The notes under the pieces are model-generated. The model searched no databases. It saw nothing but the letters and a program-made list of their open reading frames with translations, and was not told the origin of the DNA. Positions 11,287 to 19,990 of a stretch of 64,000 nt of DNA are shown here, piece by piece. The stretch lies in the NCBI GenBank assembly GCA_017354895.1, contig CP071498.1:2976001-3040000 (forward strand), read 5' to 3'. How positions within the stretch are numbered: position 1 is the first letter of the stretch; each line of letters opens with the position of its first letter. The stretch is from Podospora comata (Eukaryota > Ascomycota > Sordariomycetes > Sordariales > Podosporaceae). Position numbers and translations under genes: made by a program.

Positions 11287-11332
11287 CTAGAGCCGGACCG
11301 TTGGATCAGCACAATGATCCAATGATCCTCTC

Positions 11333-11389
11333 CTGATTGGTCCGCTTCCTGTTCTCCTGATTGGTCGTCCCCTTCTCCTTTCTGATTGG
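11333..11389. repeat. Three CTGATTGG units spaced 24-25 bp
   Basis: CTGATTGG occurs at 11333, 11357 and 11382 with similar C/T-rich spacers. On the other strand each is a CCAAT box, so this may be an array for the CCAAT-binding (Hap) complex or a decayed 24-bp tandem repeat. Confidence 0.55.
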
Positions 11390-11412
11390 CCGATGCTGTT
11401 GGGAGTCCGTAT

Positions 11413-12495
11413 TCAAGAACGTGACACCGTCCCCGACATTCCAGTCCCGTCATGACAGGCGATATACTCAAAGAACTGCTGTTCAGGCTCGAGAACCAGA
11501 ACTTCATGAAACACGCGGAGGGTTACGTTGTGCCCCAACTTCTTCGCATACTGATGGAAACCACCAAAGATCGCCAGGTGGGTTGGGTGCTCTTTGCACC
11601 AATGTTCGAGAGAGGCAAGGTTGTCAAAGTATGCCAGCCCAAAAGTCCGATCTCTGTCAGCCGCTTTGGTCTCAGGGTTGATGACCTCCATGAAACGACA
11701 ACTATAGCAACCAACTTCATCCCCATGGTCTCGAAGAAAGTTCATCCCTTCAATGAGCACTGGATGCATGGTTTCGAGGTACAGTTCTCGCTCTACCGGG
11801 GTCGTGTCAAGCCAGTCCTGTCCGGAGCGGATGACGGCGAGGTTCTTCTTGCCCGCAACTTTGATTCGACGAGGGCTCGTTCCAGCCAGTTGGACGGTGT
11901 TGAAGTCCTGGGATGTGGCTGGCGTGCCCACAAGTGCGTCGGTCTGAGAGACAGGAAGTCGGTCACGCATGCTGCCCCAGTAAGCGTGCTCCTGTATCTC
12001 ATTACTCATGGCGACTTTCATGTGTGCGTAGCCCTCGGGGGTGTCTTTGGTGTTGAAAAGCGTCTCGAGACGGTGGACTGTTGGGAAGAAGATCTCAAGG
12101 AACCAGCCGTGCTGACACTCTTCTGGTTTGAGGGCCTGCCACCATGCTTGAAATCCTGACTTCTCGGTCCAGGTTTCATAGACGGTTTTGCTTGGCCAAT
12201 AGGCAAGGGCTGAAATGTTGTAGTGATCTCTGTTGTCGGTCACAGATGCCCATTCGAAGAATGATGGGGCGTGGGTTGAGGATGTTAAGAATGCAGACAG
12301 TGTTGATGTGGCTGCCCCATTGGCGTCTGCCACTGTCTTGTACTGTGCACCGATAATAGCCACAACCAATTGTGAAGTGTCTTTGGGAAATCGCACGCTA
12401 TATGAGGGATAAGGGGGCTGAAAGTCGGGATTTGGCAATCCTGTTGCTTGTGTGCGAGTGCACCGGAGGTGCCCGGGTATCGAAGATTCAAGCAT
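11413..12495 (-). CDS. Aldoxime dehydratase (haem-containing)
   Basis: The 360-residue chain matches the phenylacetaldoxime/aliphatic aldoxime dehydratase family, which removes water from R-CH=N-OH to give a nitrile at a haem iron. Diagnostic segments include FFEWASVTDNRDHYN (~79-93), HAYWGSMRDRLP (~170-181, with the Arg of the active-site pocket), IRSGQDW (~222-228, Ser candidate), TFGLAYFDNLASLEHW (~284-299), KEHPTHLAIFGGF (~301-313, the likely haem-ligating His) and VFHEVLVL (~328-335, second His). The length fits the family (~350). There is no intron. The start is the first ATG of the frame (MLESSIPGHL). Its head faces the nitrilase gene 570 bp away, so substrate and product enzymes probably share a promoter. 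The natural substrate (aryl or alkyl oxime) cannot be told from sequence. Confidence 0.9.
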   Translation of the reverse strand: MLESSIPGHLRCTRTQATGLPNPDFQPPYPSYSVRFPKDTSQLVVAIIGAQYKTVADANGAATSTLSAFLTSSTHAPSFFEWASVTDNRDHYNISALAYWPSKTVYETWTEKSGFQAWWQALKPEECQHGWFLEIFFPTVHRLETLFNTKDTPEGYAHMKVAMSNEIQEHAYWGSMRDRLPVSQTDALVGTPATSQDFNTVQLAGTSPRRIKVAGKKNLAVIRSGQDWLDTTPVERELYLETMHPVLIEGMNFLRDHGDEVGCYSCRFMEVINPETKAADRDRTFGLAYFDNLASLEHWCKEHPTHLAIFGGFHQYAKKLGHNVTLRVFHEVLVLEPEQQFFEYIACHDGTGMSGTVSRS

Positions 12496-13065
12496 GGCAG
12501 GCGGACTGCGTAGCAGGTCCTCTTCGTGGATGACAAGAGATCATAACATCTGCTGGCATGCACAAGATCTTGATGAGAGTAAAATGGGATATAATAACCG
12601 ACTCTACTCAGGGGCTAATGTTCGTAGGGTCTTGGGTATAATAACCCCGCTCTTCAATGCGGTGACCGAATTTCAATTTCGACCTAGATGCCTTATCCGA
12701 TGTGTCCGTGGACGAATGACAACGCACGAAAGCTTTCGAATCTCCCAGCATGAGCTTCGGGGCCGCTTCACTTTGCAGCTCGCCAAGTTCTCGAGCGGGG
12801 TTCTTCGGCGGTTGGTACCACCCGAGCTTCACTGGAAGGCAGCTCATTGGAGGGAGCAGAAGCCGTGATTGTCTGGTGCTTGCTGGCAGATGACCAGGAC
12901 ATAACCAAAACAACCACTACATATTTACATACGCTGCCTCCTTTTGATACCATCGTCGACCACTATTTCACCATTTGGCTTTGCCTTTTTGCTTGATTTT
13001 TAAAGCTCTGGAATTCCTGGTGGTGAGAAATCTTGTCAGCCACTATCTACTAGGTACTCTTCAAG
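12496..13065. promoter_or_regulatory. Shared divergent promoter of aldoxime dehydratase and nitrilase
   Basis: This 570-bp region separates the two start codons. Close to the dehydratase side is a duplicated element: GGGATATAATAACC at 12586-12599 and GGGTATAATAACCCC at 12634-12648. The second has dyad-like ends (GGGT...ACCC). Their AT cores could be TATA-like on the minus strand. Co-regulation of the two genes is inferred from the layout, not seen directly. Confidence 0.6.
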
Positions 13066-14130
13066 ATGGCCACATCACTTCGAGTCGCGGTCATCCAGGC
13101 GGAGCCCATCTACCTCGACCTCACTGCCACGATTCAGAAATCATGCCGTCTTATTGCTGAGGCTGCAACCGGTGGCGCCAAACTTGTCGCCTTTCCGGAG
13201 TGCTGGGCTCCCGGCTACCCTGCGTGGATTTGGTAAGCTCTCTTGCTCTTCAACTTTCTGAGACTACTTCTAACAAATAATGTCATTTCAACTCAAACTA
13301 GGGCACGACCAGTCGATGCTGAACTACACACAAGATACATCTACAATGCCCTTCCAGTCGAATCACAAGCTATGGACCTCGTCAAAGCAACCGCCAAGGA
13401 ACATTCCATCGCCGTGGTAATTGGCTTTGCCGAACGAAGCCCAACCAACAGCGTCTACATCTCTCAAGCCATCATCTCCCCTCAGGGACACGTCCTCGTG
13501 CACCGGCGAAAGATCAAGCCAACTCACATGGAGCGTACCATCTTTGGCGATGGATCTGGCAATGACCTCAGCAATGTCGCGGAGATTGACTTTGGCCCTG
13601 ACCATGGCAAGGTCAAGGTTGGATGTCTCGCTTGCTGGGAGCACACGCAACCACTACTCAAGTACCACACCATCTCTCAGGGCGAGACTATCCATGTTGC
13701 TATGTGGCCGCCTGTGTCCCCGATGCCAGGTGTTGGATATCCTGGCTTATGGAGCATGACGGCCGAGGGTGTCCAGAATCTATCCCAGACGTATGCCATT
13801 GAGAGTGCCGCCTATGTATTACACAGCACCGCCGTCTGCAATCAAGAGAGCATTAACCTGCTTCGGACCCAGCAGGGGATTGTTTGTTCAGAGCCTGGTG
13901 GTGGACATAGTTGTGTCATTGGGCCTGACGGCAGACGGTTGACGGAGCCAATTGATGATGGAGCTGATACGGCTGAAGGGATTGTGTATGCTGATTTGGA
14001 CTTGACAAAGTGCGTCACAACTCGGGGTTTCTTGGATATTGTTGGGCACTACAGTCGGCCTGACTTGCTTTGGCTTGGTGTGGACAAACGACAAAAGGAT
14101 CCAGTTGTTCCAGGAAGTTCAGGTCAGTAG
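13066..14130 (+). CDS. Nitrilase
   Basis: Two exons (13066-13232, 13302-14130) joined over a 69-nt GTAAGC...CTAG intron give 331 residues, the usual size for nitrilases. The catalytic triad is visible: Glu45 in [11 protein letters not shown], the Lys in [12 protein letters not shown] (~126-128) and Cys167 in GCLACWEH. Other family marks are TIFGDGSG and [15 protein letters not shown]. The enzyme hydrolyses nitriles to acid and ammonia in the cytosol. The intron splits the codon of Trp56 and restores [13 protein letters not shown]. Transcribed away from the aldoxime dehydratase across a common promoter, it would take that enzyme's product onward to a carboxylic acid. Substrate preference is not decidable here. 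Confidence 0.93.
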
Positions 14131-16353
14131 ATTGAGGAGGGTGAAACAAGGCCAGTTTTGCTACTGTAATTGATGAGTCAAAACACCTAACGAACAAACA
14201 ATCCATGAGTTATCAACAAGAACTTTAGAACTAAAGACCTGATGCTTCTTTGCTACCTTGTGAAGTGGAGTGTAAAACAGCATCAAGGGTCTGTTCTTTC
14301 TTTCAAGCAATCATGACAAACATAACTACATATAGTTCGTGCTTTCCTCAATTCCGGGAGGCTTTGGGTACCACCAGACTTCACAGGTTTTTAACTATCA
14401 ACTCTGACGCGTTTTCTTCATGCTAACCATTCCACACGCTTGTATCATGCATCCACGGCTTCTATCATGTCAAACAGAAGATATTCCAACAGATTACCAT
14501 GGCACATTAAATACACGGCACACAACTCCCGCAACCCGTTTGTAACCAGCCAACCACCCTCCGCAGCCAATCCACAAGAAAGCACTACACCCATCGACAG
14601 ACCCTTGACACCAAATCAAGCCACCAACAAGTGATGCAAGCTGTGACTAATACGTAGATAATGCATATAATAAGGGAAACCGCATGGTATTGTATAGGTA
14701 CTTGTGACGGGCTGAGCCCTGGCATGGACCTCGGCGACCCTCGGCCCTGATGAAGCTATTCCCAGAACGCACAGACAACCACTCCAGAACCTTCTAACAC
14801 CGCGCACTGGCCAACACGCCTAGCCATGTCAGAGGCTCATGTTGTCAAACTTTCTCTTTCTCTTTTCCTTTTCTTCTTTAAGTTCAGTGTACTCGTAGAG
14901 TGGCCTAGCTAGTTGCAATATACTGCCTTGAGATCGTTACACTGCTAGCATCAGAAGTCCCTCGACACTAAAATTTTGCCGACTGGCTACATGATGTAAG
15001 TCAGCATCCTAGACTTTTCTGGACAAAACGTTAAGTTGATAAAGTTACGCCTGAATCATATGCGGTTTTATCGGAGCGTCTGGCTTGAGGGTATATGTGC
15101 AAAGGATCCAAACACCATGCGGAGGATTGATCCAAGCACAGTCAGAGCTGTGGAGGGCACCACACCAGGGTCGTGTCGGAAGGACAAAGAACAGCACGTA
15201 CTTGAGAAGGGACTGGTCGGTACCTTCACTTGTCATTGCGCTGTGGGAAACTTAGCATCTAGAATATGCTCCATCATTTCGTTCTCTTACACCTCAGGTT
15301 CTCAGCCCCCTACCGCCAGTATCCCAAAAGCCGTCCAGATCTTACAGGATTATAGCATATCGCCCCGATATCAAAGATCCCAAGACCCGAGTTTTGTGGC
15401 TAGGCCAGCACAAACGCACACCGACATCCAAGTGTAATCCAGTCGTTCAGCCGAATCCTCAGGAAAACGCACTCCTTACGATGACACACAGATGATTATG
15501 ATTTCGGCTTTAGAGATCGGGGTGGTAAATGTCCAGATATGCAGAAAGTTATACTTTATGATCATTCCGCCTGAGAGCCTGAAAATACGAGCTCGATGTA
15601 CCGAAGTACTTATATTATTTTACCGCCCGTTTTATTTTCGATTTTTGTTATCTGTCAGCGCTTACGTGCTTCAGGTTCATTGCAAAACCGAGGGGTGTGA
15701 ATGTAGAAGATGGGGAGAGAAATCTTCCTCAGTTTTTGGCAGTATGGCTTCCGAAATCTGCATTGGATTCCCTGGAAATGACAGTCTGGATGTGCAGTCA
15801 ATTACCACCTACCTAAGTCTTGCATGCACTTGGGTGATATTTCAATGCAGGAAAATCTTGAACAAATCAAGTATTTTATCTAGGAGCTACCTCTTTGCAG
15901 TGCGGGTTTGGATCATCAAAGATTTGCAAGGTATCAGGTAGACTGACCTCTCCACAACATCTTCGCCCTTTTTCTTTCCCAATTGCCCACAGCAAACAAT
16001 TTGATCAACATATTTTCGACGACCTTGGGCAGGAAGCCCCAGTTCTTAGAGCCAATCAACCCTGCTACCTATACCAAAGTTGTATTGTATCACCTTAACT
16101 TTGATAGGGTTGGAATTCTTCGAGTTTCACCTCCAATCGGGACTCTGGAATTCTGTATCAGCAAAGCAAGCAAGGCACATTCATTATGTTGACACCCAAT
16201 ATGTAAAGATGCCCAGGTGAAAGAGAGCGTCTTCCTCGTCACCACTCCTCTTTGACTGAATTATGGTGAAAAGCAGTGCAGCACTCTACTACCAATATCA
16301 ACTCCCCCAGCAGCGAATATTAGAATCAGTGGGAACGGACATTACGATAAGGT
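14131..16353. other. Long gene-poor stretch, 2.2 kb
   Basis: No gene recognised. Frames near 15036-15437 and 15492-15941 are open for over 130 codons but have untypical composition and no family resemblance. The stretch around 15480-15900 is AT-rich and may be decayed DNA of unknown origin. Confidence 0.5.
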
Positions 16354-17064
16354 ATGGCGACATCGGACGTAACCACCAGTGTCATTTCCACTACCGAAGA
16401 ACTCCAGGCTTTTATCTCTTCTATTCCCCCCTCCAGCGAGCTGTACCTCGATCTCGAAGGCAAAAGTCTGTCCCGCCATGGAACCATCTCCATCATTACG
16501 ATATTACGTCATCCGGAAAGATTAATTGGACTTGTCGACGTTCAACTCATGGAAAACGCGTCTCGGACCGGTGACAAGACATATCTCAGTGGCTTGGAAA
16601 AGGCTATTCGACTCGATCTCAAATTGGAGTTTGCCGATCTCAACCGTTGGACCAGGATTAACAAGGAGATAACAGGCCTGATGTCTTCTGGCATTTTTGC
16701 AGTTTGACCACTGGAGGCCATAACAGTTCAGTACTGCATCAATAGCGTTATCCACCTCCCCTCCTTATACGATACGTACCTCATGAAGATCAGCCTTCAG
16801 TGGTTAGCAAAGGTGAAGGAGGAGAGCTCTCGGCGGGTCGATGAGGCTCATGGTCTTGGGTATGACTCTTAATCGCCTATGAAGGCACGGATGCCACGGG
16901 GATCAGGGATAGACCAGGCCCATTTGACTTTGAATGAGCAGTTTGACAGAGCGATGTTCGGATCTGACGACGAGGATTACACCGATTACGCTGAAGATGA
17001 CGAGCGCACAAGCTGCAGGGATACCGTTGATGATATAGATTACTATTTGTATTACTCTAACTGA
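16354..17064 (+). pseudogene. Decayed 3'-5' exonuclease-like (DnaQ/RNase D fold) gene
   Basis: The frame starts MATSDVTTSVISTTEELQAF and matches the fungal 3'-5' exonuclease-like family. It has the first catalytic Asp-Glu motif (LYLDLEGKSLSRHG), then VQLMENASRTGDKTYLSGL and a C-terminal YCINSVIHLP, where the family has its last catalytic Asp region. Compared with the family layout, about 60 residues are missing between ITILRHPERLIGLVD and VQLMENAS, removing the middle catalytic motif. The frame is also cut by a TGA (~16706) and a TAA (~16870), after which homologous sequence continues in the same frame to an acidic tail (GSDDEDYTDYAEDDE). The TGA sits where a CGA Arg codon would be plausible, as expected of C-to-T decay such as RIP. 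Relatives degrade RNA or DNA 3' ends; this copy is dead. Confidence 0.75.
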
Positions 17065-18076
17065 TTTGACAAGAAGTCTCAGGTTTCGTTTGCGGAGGAT
17101 GGCCGGAGTGGCCGTTGGAATCAAATATGAGGTGTCCAGTAGCTCTAATCTAGTTTTTTTGTTCGGTGTTTCTTCGTCTCTCGCCCTGGTTCTGCAACCT
17201 GAGCTTCCACACCCAATGCTGTCACCGGCACGACAGGTGTCAAATCAGCCAGATAGCTGGAGCGATTCCCGTTCTTGCTCCTTCCTGTGCCTTATAGTGA
17301 CCAAACAGGACACACCTTCCATCAAGAACCAACACTGTGTTTTCCAAGTGGTTTTGGTGCTCCCTTCGAACCCCATCACTTGTCAAAGGCGTTCTGTGAC
17401 TTTCGTCCATGGCAAAATAGCTACATAAATGAGCGGGGCCAGTTCGCTGGCTGCCGACGGCGGCGGCCATGTGTATGGGAGTGTCACATAGCCTTGCGAG
17501 ACTGGGGGATATTGCTGGACTGGGTGCAGTTCAACATGGTAATTTCTTTTTTTGCCTCTCGAGATTTTGAGCTCTTCTTTACTCTGCCGCCTCGAGAGTT
17601 CTTCCACCAGCACCTCTCTGTATCACCCCAGCGCTTCTCGTCAAACAATCATTTGCACTGTAAACATGCTAATGACTGCACCCGCCTGCCAAACGCAGCG
17701 GCAAGCAACTAGCCTTTCCACGTTTGCAACTTATCTTACCAGATCGAGCTTTAGAAGCCTTTGGCACCGTCGCCATCACAATCATGGTGGTGACGCCCCA
17801 GATCGCCAACTCCACAAACAAGGCTGAGTGAGATCTCCACCCCGCGAAACCCACCCACTGCCCCAATGACCCGCCGCGCTTGTGCGCCTCCACTAACTGC
17901 TTATTTTGACTTCACTCAAGTTCTTACATTCCCATCAGCACGACAGGTCATCGCTAATGATTCCAACGTTACGGGCAGCCACCGCCAGAATAAAAGCTGT
18001 CTTCAATCATTGGTATTGAAGTTGATCGCATTATATACACCCATCTCATCGCCCTCTACGTCATAACAGAACTCTG
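17065..18076. other. Intergenic, 1 kb
   Basis: Between the decayed exonuclease and the 3' end of the monooxygenase gene. Short overlapping frames only; nothing recognised. Confidence 0.5.
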
Positions 18077-19990
18077 CTACTCCCCATCGACCGACTGCAC
18101 CCATTCCGACATGAGATCCTCATAATCCTCCGGCCCATACGGCTCTGTTGCCTCTTTTAACCACCCCGCCTTCCGATGAACTTTCAAACCCATATCCCCC
18201 ACCATCAAATCCAAGTACGGCACCGCGTCAAACACAAAGTCTGGCAGCAGCGCGCCCTTCCCGGCCGGATACCTCCATTTGCCAAACCGAGCATGCAGTA
18301 CCGTCTCGTGCTGAACCTCTTCCAGCGTCTTGGCCCTCCCTTCCCGATCCCTCTTCCCATCAACCGGCGGAATCGTCCTCACAGGCAGCTGGTCAGCAAA
18401 ATACGCCGAGATCCACAACCCCTGGATATGCGCCATGATCATGGTGCTGAAGTTCATGCAGATACCCGCAAAAGCGATATCTCTTGTCTGCATGAACCTT
18501 GCTGAGGGTGGCGCCATAAACCGGTACAGCGTCCATGGGGTCAGAGGAGTCGAAGGGCTGATCTTGTCTGTCGTTGACAGACCCTTTGTTCCAAGGAGTG
18601 GCTTCAGGTTAGGGTTTTGAACTGGCTGATCCTTCAATCGCGGGAATTTACCGAGAATTTCCTTGTCAGCCCTTTCGACGGCTTCCTTGGTGAACAGCTT
18701 TGCCTTGCTTGGTGTGTGAGGCAGCCCAATGTCTAGGTCGATTCCCTCGGGGAGAAACTTGACCGGTGGTACGTGCTTCCAGCCAGTCACACAGCACAGG
18801 GCATCAGCCGGAAGGTCTGTACCGTTGGATAGGTGGACCGTTTTGTGGGACAGGCCGGTGATGTCTGCAATGTGAACTTTGACGGTGCCTTTGGTCAAAA
18901 GGTCCCAGAAGCTGGTGGGGTAGTTGTAGATGGAAAAGGACGAAGCGGTGAACATGGGGTGGCTCCAGGGCTTGATCTTCTTGAGCTCGGGATGGGAGTC
19001 GTATTTGTTGAGCGTGATGACGTCGTTGCCGAGGACGGACCAGAAGACGTTCGTGATGGCGCGGCCGAGGGCGGTGCCGTGGTAGAAGTTGCGGAGCGTG
19101 TTGTACCCGTCGGCGAAGCCCCAGATGCAAGGGCTGAACCAGGTGAGCATGCGGGTGTCTGGGGGTTGCGACGTTAGTACGATGATGAACAAGAGGGGTG
19201 TGGTTGGTCGAAGACACATACTAACCAGCTTCTCTAGCCACTTGTTCAATGGTGTCACGTAGGGGGGTGCCATCCACACAGCACCATGGCCGCTTTCTCG
19301 GATCACCCAGTCCACGTGGATACCCTTCTTACCGTACGCATAGACTGCATCCCAAGCCGATTTACTCCCACCGAAAACCGTCACCTTATGAGTGGTTTCG
19401 AGGGTATCGACATGCTGAAGGAAATCAGCGCCATGGAACAAAGGCGCACTAAACTCCTCTTGTCCATCAATATGAGGCAAAAAAGGCTCAGAAGTCAACC
19501 CGGTAGCGACAATGAGCTTCTTTGCAAAGATCCTGCTCGTCTCGTCGTCATGCTCTACTGTCAGGGTCCAACCACCGTCCAGTCCATCCTGGTGTTCAGC
19601 AGTCACAACCTTATGACGGAAGCGGATTTTATCCGCGATGCCAAACTTCTCAGCATAGGCTTTCAGGTAGTCGTGCACGACAACGCCTGGGATGTGGTCT
19701 CCTGGCTTCACACCGAATTGCTCGGTGGTCATCGGAAAGTCAGGGAACTGATATGTCCCAAGCATGTTGTTTGTTCGGAGCTCGGGGTAGAGCCGGCTAT
19801 TGGCCCAGACACCGCCGACGCTCTCTTTGTCGTCGAGTAGGGCGAGAGTCTTGCCATTGTTGAGCTGGTGGTAGGTCTTTGCAGCGGAGAGTCCGGCGAT
19901 GCCTATGCAATGCAGTTAGTTCCGGGTTGCGACACGCAGGGCGGGTGGTGGCATACCTGCGCCGATGACCACGAGGTCGAGGGTTTCCAT
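18077..19990 (-). CDS. Flavin-containing monooxygenase (FMO-like)
   Basis: Three exons (19990-19957, 19902-19222, 19158-18077) give about 598 residues. The start ATG lies in CCATGG context (METLDLVVIGAG). Intron 1 is 54 nt (GTATGC...ATAG) and restores the FAD-binding VVIGAGIAGLSAAKTYHQL. Intron 2 is 63 nt (GTATGT, branch TACTAAC, CCCCCAG) and restores EKLVNTRMLTWFSP. A second dinucleotide-binding motif for NADPH is FGGSKSAWDAVYAY, and FHGADFLQHV sits where FMOs carry their identifying motif. Such enzymes oxygenate nitrogen or sulfur, or insert oxygen beside a carbonyl; the subtype cannot be told. It lies ~4 kb from the nitrilase, with a dead gene between. If it N-oxygenates amines it could feed oximes to the neighbouring dehydratase, which is only a hypothesis. 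Confidence 0.9.

Larger units (their letters stand above)
10532..11412. other. Gap between two convergent genes, with several short motifs
   Basis: Lies between the 3' ends of the two-helix protein and the aldoxime dehydratase. It holds two CACGTG boxes 11 bp apart (10772 and 10783), an inverted repeat at 11261-11286 and a triple ATTGG repeat at 11333-11389. No coding frame with protein-like composition. A short unrecognised transcript is possible given the promoter-like motifs. Confidence 0.5.

Noticed and set aside
11452-12159. A 235-codon plus-strand frame
   Set aside because: It lies entirely antisense to the aldoxime dehydratase, whose family match is clear.
15492-15941. A 149-codon plus-strand frame in AT-rich DNA
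   Set aside because: Odd composition, no conserved motif, poor start context, and no splice signals linking it to other frames.
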